Origin: Rhizobium pisi | GTDB taxonomy: Bacteria > Pseudomonadota > Alphaproteobacteria > Rhizobiales > Rhizobiaceae | Length of the DNA stretch: 64,000 nt | Assembly: GCF_003938655.1 (NCBI RefSeq) | Contig: NZ_RJJT01000005.1 | Span: 248,001-312,000, forward strand | Direction of reading: 5' to 3' | Shown here: piece by piece, positions 34,126 to 43,898 of the stretch | Position numbering within the stretch: position 1 is the first letter of the stretch | Layout of the letters: every line of letters starts with the position of its first letter | Notes under the pieces: model-generated | Told to the model about the DNA's origin: nothing | What the model saw: the letters and a program-made list of their open reading frames with translations, nothing else | The model's database searches: none | Program-made: the position numbers and the translations under genes

Positions 34126-35250
34126 ATGCACGTAGTCGAGATCCTCCGGAAGCTGGTCGGCTTTCCCTCCGTCGTCGGCACCTCCAATGACGCCATTGTC
34201 GGCTGGATCGATGCCCATCTCCGCGCCTTCGGCGTCGAAGCCCATATTCTTCCCGGTCCCGAGGGCGACCGGGCCAATCTCTTTGCCACCATCGGCCCCT
34301 CCGATAGGCCGGGCTACGTTCTCTCCGGCCATATGGATGTCGTTCCCGCCCATGAAGCGGGCTGGCGCACCGATCCCTTCGAGCTCAGAGCCGAAGATGA
34401 GCGGCTCTATGGCCGCGGCACCTCCGATATGAAAGGTTTCCTCGCCGCGGTCCTTGCCGCCGTTCCGGCGTTGACAGCGAGGCCGCTTGCCCGCCCGGTC
34501 CATCTCGCCTTTTCCTATGACGAGGAAGCCGGCTGCCGCGGTGTGCCCCACCTGCTTGCCCGGCTCCCCGATCTCTGCGCGCCGCCGCTCGGCGCGGTGA
34601 TCGGCGAACCGAGCGGCATGCGGGCCATTCTCGCCCACAAAGGCAAGGCTGCTGCCCGCATCAACGTCAAGGGCCGCTCGGGCCATTCCTCCCGGCCCGA
34701 TCTCGGGCTCAACGCCGTGCATGCCATGGCCGACGTGCTGAACGCGGCGATTGCAACGGCCGAGAATCTGGCTGAAGGCCCCTTCGACGACGCATTCGAA
34801 CCGCCCTACTCATCTCTGCAGGCCGGAACCATCGTCGGCGGTCAGGCCGTCAACATCATTCCCGATCTCTGCACGCTGGAGGTCGAGGCGCGGGCGATAT
34901 CCAGCATCGATCCCATCTCCCTGCTTGCCCGCTTGCGCGAGGCCGCGGAAGCACTGAGAGCGCGGGGTTTTGCCGTCGAATGGGAAATTCTCAGCGCCTA
35001 TCCCGCTCTCTCGCTGCCGCCGACCGCAGCGCTCGCCGGCCTCCTGCGGGAGTTGACCGGCAAGGCGCCCCTTGCGGCCGTCAGCTACGGCACGGAGGCT
35101 GGCCTCTATCAGCGCGCGGGCGTGGATGCGATCATCTGCGGTCCGGGTGACATAGCGCGCGCCCACAAGCCCGACGAGTTCATTCTGGCGAGCGAGCTTG
35201 CCGCCTGCCAGGCGATGGTAGAGGCGCTCGCCGCCCGCTGCCGCGCCTGA
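34126..35250 (+). CDS. M20 acetylornithine deacetylase-like hydrolase (ArgE type)
   Basis: The di-zinc M20 site is complete: SGHMDVVP with His69, GRGTSDMKG with the bridging Asp, YDEEAG with E133/E134, and a late His in RAHKPDEF. The dimerisation domain contains [15 protein letters not shown]. The ATG start has AGGGGG five bases upstream. The 374 residues fit ArgE. Its company (GhrA-like, cupin, aldehyde and hydroxyacid dehydrogenases) points to a catabolic N-acyl amino-acid hydrolase rather than arginine biosynthesis. Confidence 0.85.
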   Translation: MHVVEILRKLVGFPSVVGTSNDAIVGWIDAHLRAFGVEAHILPGPEGDRANLFATIGPSDRPGYVLSGHMDVVPAHEAGWRTDPFELRAEDERLYGRGTSDMKGFLAAVLAAVPALTARPLARPVHLAFSYDEEAGCRGVPHLLARLPDLCAPPLGAVIGEPSGMRAILAHKGKAAARINVKGRSGHSSRPDLGLNAVHAMADVLNAAIATAENLAEGPFDDAFEPPYSSLQAGTIVGGQAVNIIPDLCTLEVEARAISSIDPISLLARLREAAEALRARGFAVEWEILSAYPALSLPPTAALAGLLRELTGKAPLAAVSYGTEAGLYQRAGVDAIICGPGDIARAHKPDEFILASELAACQAMVEALAARCRA

Positions 35251-35276
35251 GTTGCCGAGATCAAGGATTCCGGACG

Positions 35277-36200
35277 ATGACCTTTCTCTTCAATTCCGAC
35301 GCTCGCCGCGGCGCCGTCTTCCAGGAGATTTTCGCGCGCGAGCTGCCGGATCTGCCTTTCTCGATGGAGCCGGCGACCGTCGATCCCGATGCGGTGCGCT
35401 ACCTGATCAGCTGGACGGTCCCTGCCGACCTCTCGCGGTACCGCAATCTCGAAGTGCTGTTTTCCATCGGCGCAGGCGTCGATCAGTTCCAGATTGCCGA
35501 CGTGCCGGATCATGTGAAGGTGGTGCGCATGGTCGAGGAAGGCATCGTGCGCATGATGCAGGAATATGTGACGCTCGCGGTGCTGGCACTTCACCGCAAC
35601 CTGCCCGCCTATCTCGGCCAGCAGCGCGAGCGGGTCTGGAAGGCTCTCCCCCAGCTTCAGGCTCCAGAGCGTCGCATCGGCGTTCTCGGCCTCGGCGTGC
35701 TTGGCCGTGCCGTGCTCGAGCGGTTGAAGCCTTTCGGGTTTCCGCTGTCGGGGTGGAGCCGCTCAATGCATGAGATCGAGGGAGTGATCTGCCATGCCGG
35801 AGATGCCGGGCTCGAAGCCATGCTTGCCGAGACCGACATTTTGGTCTGCCTTCTGCCGCTGACCGATGAAACCCGCGGCTTTCTCAACGCCGATCTGTTC
35901 GCCCGCCTGCCGCAGGGGGCGGCGATCGTTCATGCCGGCCGTGGGCCGCAGCTCGACCACGAGGCCCTGATTGCCGCTTTGGACGATGGGCATCTCTCCG
36001 GCGCGGTGATCGACGTCACCGATCCGGAACCGCTGCCGGCGGGCCACGCCTTCTGGAGCCACCCGCGCCTGTTTCTCACGCCCCACGTCGCAAGCGTCAC
36101 CCAGCCTCATAGCGCTGCCCGCGCCGTCACCGAGAACATCAAGCGAATGCGCGCCGGCCTGGAGCCGATCGGATTGATCGACCGCCGTCGCGGTTACTGA
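35277..36200 (+). CDS. D-2-hydroxyacid dehydrogenase (GhrA-like)
   Basis: The NAD(P) Rossmann motif is [16 protein letters not shown]. Catalytic residues follow as the R in HAGRGPQLD, the E in DPEPLPAGH and the H in LTPHVASVT. The N-terminus ([10 protein letters not shown]) and length of 307 match GhrA, which reduces glyoxylate and hydroxypyruvate. It lies 26 bp after the deacetylase gene and 25 bp before the cupin gene in one operon. It may reduce a 2-keto acid produced by amine oxidation. Confidence 0.85.
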   Translation: MTFLFNSDARRGAVFQEIFARELPDLPFSMEPATVDPDAVRYLISWTVPADLSRYRNLEVLFSIGAGVDQFQIADVPDHVKVVRMVEEGIVRMMQEYVTLAVLALHRNLPAYLGQQRERVWKALPQLQAPERRIGVLGLGVLGRAVLERLKPFGFPLSGWSRSMHEIEGVICHAGDAGLEAMLAETDILVCLLPLTDETRGFLNADLFARLPQGAAIVHAGRGPQLDHEALIAALDDGHLSGAVIDVTDPEPLPAGHAFWSHPRLFLTPHVASVTQPHSAARAVTENIKRMRAGLEPIGLIDRRRGY

Positions 36201-36225
36201 CCATTCAACCTCCAAAGGAAAAACC

Positions 36226-36582
36226 ATGCCGCTTCTCAAGACCATCGACCCGAATCCTACCTCCGCGCCGCGCGAAAACCTGCCGCTGCCGGAGCGGCTG
36301 ATCTCAGGCAATCCCGAGTTCAAGACCTGGGCGCAGGACGTTGCCCGCGGCGAGATGATCCATACCGGCATCTGGGAAGCCACTCCCGGCGTCACGCGCT
36401 CGATCAAGGGAGAGACCTTCGAATTCTGCCACATCCTGTCCGGTATCGTCGAAATCACGCCGGAGGGCGGCGATCCCGTCGTCTACAAGGCGGGCGACAG
36501 CTTCGTCATGAAGCCCGGTTTCATCGGTGTCTGGAAGACCATCGAGACGGTCCGCAAGATCTACGTCACCGTCATGGCCTGA
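36226..36582 (+). CDS. Small cupin-domain protein
   Basis: A 118-residue single cupin of the DUF861 type. GEMIHTGIWEATPG leads to EFCHILSGIVEITPEGG and then KAGDSFVMKPGFIGVW. The metal residues are partly altered: the first motif has EFCH where HxH is usual. Relatives often sit in amine or ureide catabolic operons without a proven activity. An AAAGGAAA site precedes the start. Confidence 0.8.
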   Translation: MPLLKTIDPNPTSAPRENLPLPERLISGNPEFKTWAQDVARGEMIHTGIWEATPGVTRSIKGETFEFCHILSGIVEITPEGGDPVVYKAGDSFVMKPGFIGVWKTIETVRKIYVTVMA

Positions 36583-36708
36583 CGGCGCCAAACAATAAGC
36601 TGTCGGGCGGCGGCAGAACGGGTTTTTCCGCTGTCGCCCCCACTGCCATCGGATCAAGCTACTTCGACCGATCGGCTAGCCTTGCTCTCAGTGATGCGAG
36701 GTATTGCC

Positions 36709-38172
36709 ATGACGCTGAGTTTCGATCCCGACAGCCTTTCCCTTCCCATCGGGCATCTCGTTGGAGATCGCCTCATGCCGGCGGAGGGCGTCATTCCCAT
36801 GCATCGCCCGTCCGACGGCAATGCCTATGCCGATTGCCCTGTTGCTGGGGCAGATCTGGTCGACCAGGCCGTTCAATCGGCGAAATCAGCGCTCAAAGCC
36901 AGCAACTGGGGCGGCGTTCGCCCGCGGGAGCGCTTGAAGGTGCTGCACCGATGGGCCGACCTGATCGAGCAGGAGGCGCCTGATCTCGCAAGGCTGGAGG
37001 CGCTGTCGTCGACTCGTCCCGTCGGCCATCTGGTGGAAGGCGATATTGCGGTTTCGGCCGAGCAGATCCGCTTCTTCGCCGAGTTCGCCGACAAGGAAGG
37101 CAGCGATCTTGTGCCGACCGACGACGGCAATCTCGGCATGATCATGACGGAACCCTATGGCGTGGTCGGCGCAATCACGCCATGGAATTTTCCGGTATCG
37201 ATGGCGGCATGGAAGCTCGGCCCGGCGCTCGCCGCCGGCAATGCCGTGGTTCTGAAGCCGTCCGAGATGACGCCCTTCTCGACCATACGCATGGCCGAAC
37301 TCGCGCTTCGCGCAGGCCTGCCGGCCGGGCTGATCAATATCGTGCTGGGGGACGGCCCGGTCACTGGCACGGCAATAACCGGGCATCCCGACATCGCCAA
37401 GGTCAGCTTCACCGGCTCCACGCGGGCGGGATCGGCGATCATGGAAAACATCGCGCGGACCGGCATCAAGCCGATGACGCTGGAGCTTGGCGGCAAGAGC
37501 CCGCAGCTCGTCTTTGCCGATGCTGACATCGGCAAGGCGGCCGCCGCGATTGCCGCCGGCATCATGAGCAATGCCGGCCAGGCCTGTGTCGCCGGCTCCC
37601 GTCTCATCGTTGAGGAGGCCGCTGCCGGCCCGCTCGTCGAGGCGATCGTTGCCCGGATGAAGACCGCTATTGCCGCGCCCACCTGGGATGGGGCTGCGCA
37701 ATACTCCCCGATCATTTCCGAAAGGCAGCAGCATCGCATCCATGCGATCGTTTCGGCGGCGGTCGAGGCCGGCGGCGAATGCCTGACCGGCGGCACGCCG
37801 ATGGATGCTCGGGGGTTTTTCTACAGCCCAACCCTCATCGCCGGGATCGACAGGAATTCGCCTGCTATCACCGAAGAGATTTTCGGCCCCGTGCTTACGC
37901 TGCAGACATTCCGGGACGAGGAAGAGGCGCTCCTGCTGGCCGACCATCCGACCTACGGTCTGGCGGCGGGCCTCTTCACCCGAGACCTGTCGCGGGCGAT
38001 CCGGCTCACCCGGCGCCTGCAGGCCGGAACGGTCTGGGTCAATCGCTACAACCGCTCGCGCGATCACATCCTTCCCACCGGCGGCTACAAGCAGTCGGGC
38101 ATCGGCAAGGATCTCGGCCGCGAGGCCTATCATGCCAACCGCAAGAGCAAGAGCGTCTTGATCAGCCTTTGA
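36709..38172 (+). CDS. NAD(P)-dependent aldehyde dehydrogenase
   Basis: The catalytic cysteine is in NAGQACVAGSRLIV and the general base in LELGGKSPQ. The oxyanion asparagine is in ITPWNFPVSM and the coenzyme loop in FTGSTRAGS. It most resembles PuuC/betaine-aldehyde-type enzymes that oxidise aminoaldehydes. ATG 36709 has GAGG upstream. The tartrate/malate-type dehydrogenase gene follows after 13 bp, so one transcript is likely. The product could be the acid form of a deaminated amine. Confidence 0.86.
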   Translation: MTLSFDPDSLSLPIGHLVGDRLMPAEGVIPMHRPSDGNAYADCPVAGADLVDQAVQSAKSALKASNWGGVRPRERLKVLHRWADLIEQEAPDLARLEALSSTRPVGHLVEGDIAVSAEQIRFFAEFADKEGSDLVPTDDGNLGMIMTEPYGVVGAITPWNFPVSMAAWKLGPALAAGNAVVLKPSEMTPFSTIRMAELALRAGLPAGLINIVLGDGPVTGTAITGHPDIAKVSFTGSTRAGSAIMENIARTGIKPMTLELGGKSPQLVFADADIGKAAAAIAAGIMSNAGQACVAGSRLIVEEAAAGPLVEAIVARMKTAIAAPTWDGAAQYSPIISERQQHRIHAIVSAAVEAGGECLTGGTPMDARGFFYSPTLIAGIDRNSPAITEEIFGPVLTLQTFRDEEEALLLADHPTYGLAAGLFTRDLSRAIRLTRRLQAGTVWVNRYNRSRDHILPTGGYKQSGIGKDLGREAYHANRKSKSVLISL

Positions 38173-38185
38173 GGAGGATATCGCC

Positions 38186-39226
38186 ATGACAACCTACCGG
38201 ATCGCTCTCATCCCCGGCGACGGCATCGGGCGCGATGTCACCGCCGCCGCCTGGTCGGTGCTGCAGAAGGCGGCCGATAAGGCCGGCTTTACGCTCGACG
38301 GCCAGGAGTTCCCCTGGTCCTGCGCCTTCTACAAGCAAACCGGCACGATGATGCCGGCCGACGGCATCGAGACGCTGCGCGGCTTCGACGCCATCCTGCT
38401 CGGCGCTGTGGGATGGCCGGCGGAGGTACCGGATTCGGTCTCGCTGCATGGCCTGCTGCTGCCGATCCGCAAGAGCTTCGTGCAATATGCCAATATCCGC
38501 CCCCATCGACTGCTTCCGGGCGTCAAGGGACCGCTGAGGTCCGAAGGCTTCGACATTCTCTGCATCCGCGAAAACACCGAGGGCGAATATTCCGGCGCCG
38601 GCGGCCGTGTCCATCAGGGCACGGCGGACGAGGTTGCTGTGGAGACGTCGATCTTCACCCGCACCGGCGTCGAGCGCATCCTGCGCTTCGCATTCGAACA
38701 GGCGCGCGCCCGCCGCGGCAAGCTCGCCTCGGTGACGAAATCGAACGCGCAGAAATTTTCGATGGTCTTCTGGGACGAGGTCACCCGCAAGCTTGCCGGC
38801 GAATATGCCGATGTCGAGGTGACGAGCTACCACATCGATGCCATGGCGGCCCGCATGGTGATGGCGCCGGAAAGCCTCGACGTGGTCGTCGCCTCCAATC
38901 TCTTCGGCGATATCCTCACCGATCTCGGCGCCGCCATTCAGGGCGGGCTGGGCTTTGCCGCCTCGGCCAACATCAATCCGGATCGCAGCACGCCGTCGAT
39001 GTTCGAACCCGTGCACGGATCGGCCCCGGACATTGCCCATCAGGGCATTGCCAATCCCATCGCCGCCATCTGGTCCGGCGCCATGATGCTCGACCATCTC
39101 GGCGAGAAGGCCGCGGCTGCCGCCATCATGGCCGCGATCGAACGAACGACTGCCGATGACGTCGGAACGATCCAGGGCAAGGACAGGACCGAGGCGATAA
39201 CCGCCGCCATTCTCGCTCAGCTTTGA
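38186..39226 (+). CDS. Tartrate/D-malate dehydrogenase-like decarboxylating enzyme (TtuC/DmlA type)
   Basis: This beta-decarboxylating dehydrogenase has IPGDGIGRDV at the N-terminus, the substrate loop LRPIRK-like segment LLLPIRKSFVQYANIRP, RENTEGEYSG, and the metal site SNLFGDILTDLGAAIQGGLG. FEPVHGSAPDIAHQG marks the NAD site. The variant residues fit tartrate/D-malate dehydrogenases better than LeuB or Icd. Its position between two aldehyde dehydrogenases suggests that a hydroxy-dicarboxylate is formed in the pathway. Confidence 0.82.
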   Translation: MTTYRIALIPGDGIGRDVTAAAWSVLQKAADKAGFTLDGQEFPWSCAFYKQTGTMMPADGIETLRGFDAILLGAVGWPAEVPDSVSLHGLLLPIRKSFVQYANIRPHRLLPGVKGPLRSEGFDILCIRENTEGEYSGAGGRVHQGTADEVAVETSIFTRTGVERILRFAFEQARARRGKLASVTKSNAQKFSMVFWDEVTRKLAGEYADVEVTSYHIDAMAARMVMAPESLDVVVASNLFGDILTDLGAAIQGGLGFAASANINPDRSTPSMFEPVHGSAPDIAHQGIANPIAAIWSGAMMLDHLGEKAAAAAIMAAIERTTADDVGTIQGKDRTEAITAAILAQL

Positions 39227-39250
39227 TTTTCTTCACCAGGGGATAGATAG

Positions 39251-40708
39251 ATGCAGAACTTGAAGGAAGCCGGCCTCTTCCGGCAACAGGCACTTGTTGG
39301 CGGAAAGTGGATTCCGGCCTCTTCCGGCAACAGCGTCGACGTCATCGATCCGGCTACCCAAACGGTCATCGGGACGGTGCCCGACATGGGCGCGGCCGAA
39401 ACGCGCGCCGCTATCGAGGCCGCGCAAGCAGCCTATGGCCCGTGGAAGAAGAGGACGCATGCCGAGCGCGCCGCGCTCCTGGAGGCCTGGCACGCCCTGA
39501 TGATCGAACATATCGAGGATCTCTCGCTGATCCTGACCACCGAACAGGGCAAGCCGCTCGATGAAGCGCGCGGTGAAATCCGCTACGGCGCTTCCTTCGT
39601 GAAATGGTTTGCCGAGGAAGCCCGCCGCATCGGCGGCCACACCATCCCCTCGCCGACGCCTGATCGTCGCATCGTCGTCCTGAAGGAGCCGGTCGGCGTC
39701 TGCGGCATCATCACGCCCTGGAACTTCCCCAATGCGATGATTACCCGCAAGGTGGCGCCGGCTCTTGCCGCCGGCTGCACCGTCGTCATCAAGCCCTCCG
39801 AGTTCACGCCCTATTCGGCGCTCGCCATCGGCTGGCTTGCCGAAAAGGCCGGCATTCCGGCCGGTGTGATCAACATCGTCACCGGCTTGCCCGACGGGAT
39901 CGGCGACGAAATCATGGCCAACGAGACGGTTCGCAAGATTTCCTTCACCGGCTCGACCCGCGTCGGCTCGCTGCTGATGCGCGGTGCGGCCGACAGCGTG
40001 AAGCGGCTTTCCCTGGAACTCGGCGGCAATGCTCCTTTCATCGTCTTCGACGATGCTGACATAGACGCCGCCGTCGAGGGCGCGATCGCCTCGAAATTCC
40101 GCAACGGCGGCCAGACCTGCGTCTGCGCCAACCGCATTCTCGTCCAAACAGGCGTCTATGACGCCTTCGCCGAAAAGCTCGCGGCCCGGGTCGACAGGAT
40201 GAAGGTCGGCCCGGGCACGGAAGCAGGCGTTGCGATCGGGCCGATGATCAACGAAGCGGCGATCGCCAAGATCAATCGCCATGTCGAGGATGCGCTCGCC
40301 AAGGGTGCTGCGATCGTCACCAGAAGGGCGGAGCTGCCGCCCGGCCGGCAATATACCGCGCCCCTGGTGCTCACCGGCGCCACCACCGAAATGCAGCTCG
40401 CCAGCGAAGAGACGTTCGGCCCGGTCGCACCACTCTTCCGCTTCGAGCGCGAGGAAGAGGCGCTGGCGATCGCCAACGGCACGCCCTACGGCCTTGCCGC
40501 CTATTTCTATACCGAGAGCCTGAAGCGCGCATGGCGGGTCGGCGAAGCGCTTGAGTTCGGCATGATCGGCCTCAATACCGGGGCCATCTCGACCGAGGTC
40601 GCCCCTTTCGGCGGCGTCAAGCAGTCGGGGCTTGGCCGCGAAGGCGCACAGGCCGGCATCGAGGAATATCTGGAAATAAAGTCCTTCCATATCGGCGGGC
40701 TCGCCTGA
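39251..40708 (+). CDS. gabD: Succinate-semialdehyde dehydrogenase (GabD type)
   Basis: This aldehyde dehydrogenase has the catalytic cysteine in NGGQTCVCANRILVQ, the base in LELGGNAPFIVFDD and the oxyanion asparagine in ITPWNFPNAM. The C-CxxN pattern TCVCAN and the ending FGGVKQSGLGREG are characteristic of GabD, which oxidises succinate semialdehyde to succinate with NAD(P). This fits an island that turns amines into GABA-like intermediates. It is the last gene of the rightward run and ends 10 bp before a bidirectional terminator. Confidence 0.85.
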   Translation: MQNLKEAGLFRQQALVGGKWIPASSGNSVDVIDPATQTVIGTVPDMGAAETRAAIEAAQAAYGPWKKRTHAERAALLEAWHALMIEHIEDLSLILTTEQGKPLDEARGEIRYGASFVKWFAEEARRIGGHTIPSPTPDRRIVVLKEPVGVCGIITPWNFPNAMITRKVAPALAAGCTVVIKPSEFTPYSALAIGWLAEKAGIPAGVINIVTGLPDGIGDEIMANETVRKISFTGSTRVGSLLMRGAADSVKRLSLELGGNAPFIVFDDADIDAAVEGAIASKFRNGGQTCVCANRILVQTGVYDAFAEKLAARVDRMKVGPGTEAGVAIGPMINEAAIAKINRHVEDALAKGAAIVTRRAELPPGRQYTAPLVLTGATTEMQLASEETFGPVAPLFRFEREEEALAIANGTPYGLAAYFYTESLKRAWRVGEALEFGMIGLNTGAISTEVAPFGGVKQSGLGREGAQAGIEEYLEIKSFHIGGLA

Positions 40709-40718
40709 ACAGGAAAAG

Positions 40719-40747
40719 TCGAGGGGTTGCTTTTCGCAACCCCTCGA
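40719..40747. terminator. Bidirectional terminator
   Basis: TCGAGGGGTTGC and GCAACCCCTCGA form a perfect 12 bp stem around a five-base loop, placed exactly between the converging gabD-type and FAD-oxidase genes. Confidence 0.8.
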
Positions 40748-40775
40748 TCCCCAGATGGAGAACGACGCAGCCGGC

Positions 40776-42050
40776 TTACCGGATCTTGTCGAGCATCTTG
40801 TAATAGAGCCCGACGAGCGGCAGGAACCAGGGCTTGCCGAAGTGGCCGGGAACCGCGGGCCATTCCAGTCCCTTGAGCGGATTATGGTCCGGGCGGCCGA
40901 GGATCGCGTCGGCGATCGTCATTCCGAGATGGGTGGAGAGCTGCGCCCCATGGCCGGAATAGCCCATCGCATACCAGGCGCCGTCCTGGTATCCGGCGCG
41001 GGGGTATCGGTCCTTGGTCATGTCGACCAGCCCGCCCCAGCAATAGTCGATCCCGACATCGGCAAGCTGCGGAAAGATCCGGCTGAGGCTGTCATGCAGG
41101 ATCGCGCCGCTTTTGGCATCGGAGCGCTGATCCGAGGTGGCCGAGAAGCGCGCCCTCCCCCCGAAGATCAGCCGGTTATCAGGCGCCAGGCGCCAGTAGT
41201 TGCCGATGTTCATCGAGTTGACGCAGGTGCGGTTACCGGGCATCGTTGCCGCGATTTCCGTTTCCGTCAGCGGCCGCGTGGCGATGATGAAGCTGCCGAC
41301 CGCGATGATGCGGCGGCGGAAATAACCGAAATTGGGTGTCGTATAGGCTCCCGTGGCGATCAGCACCTGATCCGCCGTCACGACGCCTTTTGCCGTCTTC
41401 AGTACATGTTTGCCGTCCACCTGGCGATGGTCGGTGACGCCAGCCTTTTCGACGATCGTTGCACCATGGCGCCTGGCGGCCTCCGCCAGTCCGACGACAT
41501 AGCGCCCCATATGCATCATGGCGCTCTTTTTCGACAGCATCGCCCCATGAAAGGCCGCGCCGACCTCGCTTCTCAGGTCGCTCGCCGACAACAGGGCCGT
41601 CTCGGCATCCACCTCCGCGTGGACAGCCTCGAAATTGCGGGCGATCGCATCGTAGTGCTGCGGCTTGGATGCGAGCTTCAACTTTCCGGCGCGGCGGAAA
41701 TTGCACTCGATCCCCTCCTCGGCGATGATCGCCTCGATGGTGTCGATCGAGGCATCGAACGCCTTGTAGAGCGCGATGGCGCGCTCCTTGCCGAGCTCGG
41801 CCTTGGCGGCAAGGAAACTGTGGGCAAGGCCGTTGTTGAGATGGCCGCCGTTGCGCCCCGAGGCTCCCCAGCCGACCGTTTCGGCTTCCAGCACGATGAC
41901 GCGGACACCCGCCTTGGCGAGCTGGCGCGCCGCGGCAAGCCCGGTAAAGCCGGCGCCGACGACCGCAATGTCATAGTGACCTTCCAAAGGCCCTTGAGCC
42001 GCATTGGCAAAGGCCGGGGCCGTATCGTGCCAGTAGGATTGGAGCTTCAT
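40776..42050 (-). CDS. FAD-dependent amine oxidase (PuuB/OrdL-like)
   Basis: This DAO-fold flavoenzyme has the dinucleotide motif YDIAVVGAGFTGLAAARQL at residues 27-45, then GWGASGRNGGHLN, as in gamma-glutamylputrescine oxidases. The FAD-binding end reads GYSGHGAQLSTHLGM. It should oxidise a primary or secondary amine to an aldehyde with release of peroxide. The type II HAD gene is upstream on the same strand with a 12 bp gap. Together with the aldehyde dehydrogenases it suggests an amine to aldehyde to acid route. Confidence 0.84.
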   Translation of the reverse strand: MKLQSYWHDTAPAFANAAQGPLEGHYDIAVVGAGFTGLAAARQLAKAGVRVIVLEAETVGWGASGRNGGHLNNGLAHSFLAAKAELGKERAIALYKAFDASIDTIEAIIAEEGIECNFRRAGKLKLASKPQHYDAIARNFEAVHAEVDAETALLSASDLRSEVGAAFHGAMLSKKSAMMHMGRYVVGLAEAARRHGATIVEKAGVTDHRQVDGKHVLKTAKGVVTADQVLIATGAYTTPNFGYFRRRIIAVGSFIIATRPLTETEIAATMPGNRTCVNSMNIGNYWRLAPDNRLIFGGRARFSATSDQRSDAKSGAILHDSLSRIFPQLADVGIDYCWGGLVDMTKDRYPRAGYQDGAWYAMGYSGHGAQLSTHLGMTIADAILGRPDHNPLKGLEWPAVPGHFGKPWFLPLVGLYYKMLDKIR

Positions 42051-42062
42051 CGCCTGACTCCC

Positions 42063-42731
42063 TCAGAGCCCGACGACGCCGGGCAAGCCCGAAATATCGG
42101 CGATTTCGACATAGCCGTAATAGGGGTTGGCAGGCTCGTGGCCGCGATTGACCCACACCTTGTTCTTGATCCCGAGGTCATGGGCCGACATCAGGTCGTA
42201 GCGGAAGGACGACGAGCAATGCAGAATGTCCTCAGGGCCGCAGCCCAGCATGTCGAACATGTATTCGAAGGCTTGGAAGCGCGGTTTGTAGGCATTGGCC
42301 TGCTCAGCGGTATAGACCGCATGGAAGGGCGCCCCGAGCTTTTCGACGTTCGACATGATCTGCGCGTTCATGGCGTTGGAAAGGATCACCAGCGGGATTT
42401 CCTTGGCGACTTTTGCAAGGCCCGCGGGAACGTCGGCATGCGGTCCCCAGCTCGGCACGCGCTCATAGACCATCCGTGCGGCTTCCTCGCGGAATATTAT
42501 GCCGTTGCGCTTGCAGGCCCGCTCGAGGGAATTGTGCACCACCTCGTTATAGGGCTTCCAGTCGCCCAGGATCTCGTCGAGACGATAGGCGGCGAAGTTC
42601 CTGATGAACTCCACCATATGAGGTTCGCTCAGCTGCTCGCCATAGAGATCGCGGGCGGCTTCGGCCATTTGGAAGTTCGTCAGCGTGCCGTAGCAGTCGA
42701 AGGTGATGTATTTCGGACGGAAGTGAGCCAT
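42063..42731 (-). CDS. HAD-like type II dehalogenase family protein (copy 1)
   Basis: The nucleophile is in ITFDCYGTLTNF (L-2-haloacid dehalogenase group). SNAMNAQI gives motif II and AYKPRFQAF the lysine. The final HCSSSFRYDLMSAHDLG (17 residues) holds the motif III/IV acids and the Ser-Ser-Phe-x-x-D pattern of haloacid dehalogenases. Dehalogenation is not implied by the context; many members act on other substrates. It starts the leftward operon with the FAD oxidase. ATG 42731 has AGGA about 11 bases upstream. Confidence 0.78.
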   Translation of the reverse strand: MAHFRPKYITFDCYGTLTNFQMAEAARDLYGEQLSEPHMVEFIRNFAAYRLDEILGDWKPYNEVVHNSLERACKRNGIIFREEAARMVYERVPSWGPHADVPAGLAKVAKEIPLVILSNAMNAQIMSNVEKLGAPFHAVYTAEQANAYKPRFQAFEYMFDMLGCGPEDILHCSSSFRYDLMSAHDLGIKNKVWVNRGHEPANPYYGYVEIADISGLPGVVGL

Positions 42732-43047
42732 GAGGGTGTCCTGAATGTTCCAGCTGTTGCGCCTGCCTTCATCATAGGCCGCGGTCCAGCGGTCCGCTCG
42801 ACTGAAATCCGGACCGCCGAAGCAGAATGTTTCGTATCCTGAGCCGGCTTTGGCAGAAGGTTGCGTGCGGCCGATGCCGCCATGGCTCGTTTTGGCGGAG
42901 AGGTTTGTGAAGTCACAGCGCCTGCCAGCATAAGATGCGGCGGGCCATCCGGGCAACGCTATAAGATACTGCCGGGAGCGGCGCCTTCAGACGATCTGCC
43001 GGTCGATCCTGCACCACACTTGCCGGCAAGAGATGAAGGACATCGCA
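42732..43047. promoter_or_regulatory. Divergent intergenic region
   Basis: These 316 bp separate the leftward HAD/oxidase operon from the rightward GNAT/aminotransferase operon. I see no gene or clear palindrome; it should contain both promoters. Confidence 0.4.
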
Positions 43048-43884
43048 ATGCAGACAAGTCAGATCGATCTCGTGGCATTCGGCTCCGAACACCTGGAGGC
43101 CGCAGTGCAGCTCTCCCGGCAGGCGGGCTGGCCGCACCGGCTGGAGGATTGGCAGATGGCCTTTATCCTGAGCAAAGGCGCCGTTGCGATCGAAGGAGGC
43201 CGCGTCGTCGGAACCGTTCTGACGACGAGCTACGGGGCCGACTGCGCCGCCATCAACATGGTGATCGTCGACGAATCCATGCGTGGGCGCGGCCTTGGCC
43301 GCAAGCTGATGGATGCCGCATTGGAGATCGCGGGCAGCCGCCCCCTCCGGCTGGTTGCGACCGAGCAAGGTTTGCCGCTCTATGAAAAACTCGGCTTCCA
43401 GAAGACGGGCGCCATCCGCCAGCACCAGGGCGTGGCGGGAGAGATTGCCGCTTCGCCGGGGACGGAAGCGGCGACCGAAGGCGACATGGATGCAATCATC
43501 GAACTGGACCGCAGCGCCTTCGGCGCCAATCGCGGGCGGTTGCTCTCCTACCTCGCGGCATCAGGCGAATTTGCGGTGATGCGCCGGAACGGCCGCGTTT
43601 GCGGCTTCGCCGCGCTTCGGGCTTTCGGCCGCGGCGAGGTCATCGGTCCCGTCGTCGCCGCCGGCCTCGACGATGCCAAAGCCCTTGTCGCCCACTTCAT
43701 CGCCCGGCGCCCCGGGCAGTTTTTGCGGGTCGATACAACAGTCGATACCGGGCTTGCGCCCTGGCTTGCCGCACAGGGTCTTGCCCATGTCGGAGGCGGG
43801 ATCGCCATGGCAAAGCCGCCAATCCCTCGCGGCGCCGATCCGGCGGCCACGACTTTCGCCCTCGTCAATCAGGCCCTCGGCTGA
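43048..43884 (+). CDS. Tandem-domain GNAT N-acetyltransferase (paralogue 2)
   Basis: The acetyl-CoA loop is MRGRGLGRKLMDAALEIAG, and AGWPHRLEDWQ precedes it as in the paralogue at 32904-33761. A second domain follows (FAVMRRNGRVCGFAALRAF) and ends in RVDTTVDTGLAPWLAAQGL. ATG 43048 is preferred over 43033 because AAGGA lies just upstream. It precedes the class III aminotransferase by 14 bp. Two paralogues at opposite sides of one island argue for an acetylated intermediate. Confidence 0.8.
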   Translation: MQTSQIDLVAFGSEHLEAAVQLSRQAGWPHRLEDWQMAFILSKGAVAIEGGRVVGTVLTTSYGADCAAINMVIVDESMRGRGLGRKLMDAALEIAGSRPLRLVATEQGLPLYEKLGFQKTGAIRQHQGVAGEIAASPGTEAATEGDMDAIIELDRSAFGANRGRLLSYLAASGEFAVMRRNGRVCGFAALRAFGRGEVIGPVVAAGLDDAKALVAHFIARRPGQFLRVDTTVDTGLAPWLAAQGLAHVGGGIAMAKPPIPRGADPAATTFALVNQALG

Positions 43885-43898
43885 GGCAGGAGACATCA

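Noticed and set aside
36583..36708. Terminator between the cupin and aldehyde dehydrogenase genes
   Set aside because: Some GC-rich partial symmetry exists, but no stem longer than about five pairs.
40755..42842. 695-codon plus-strand frame across the FAD oxidase and HAD genes
   Set aside because: It is the antisense of two well supported genes; such long shadows are common in high-GC DNA.
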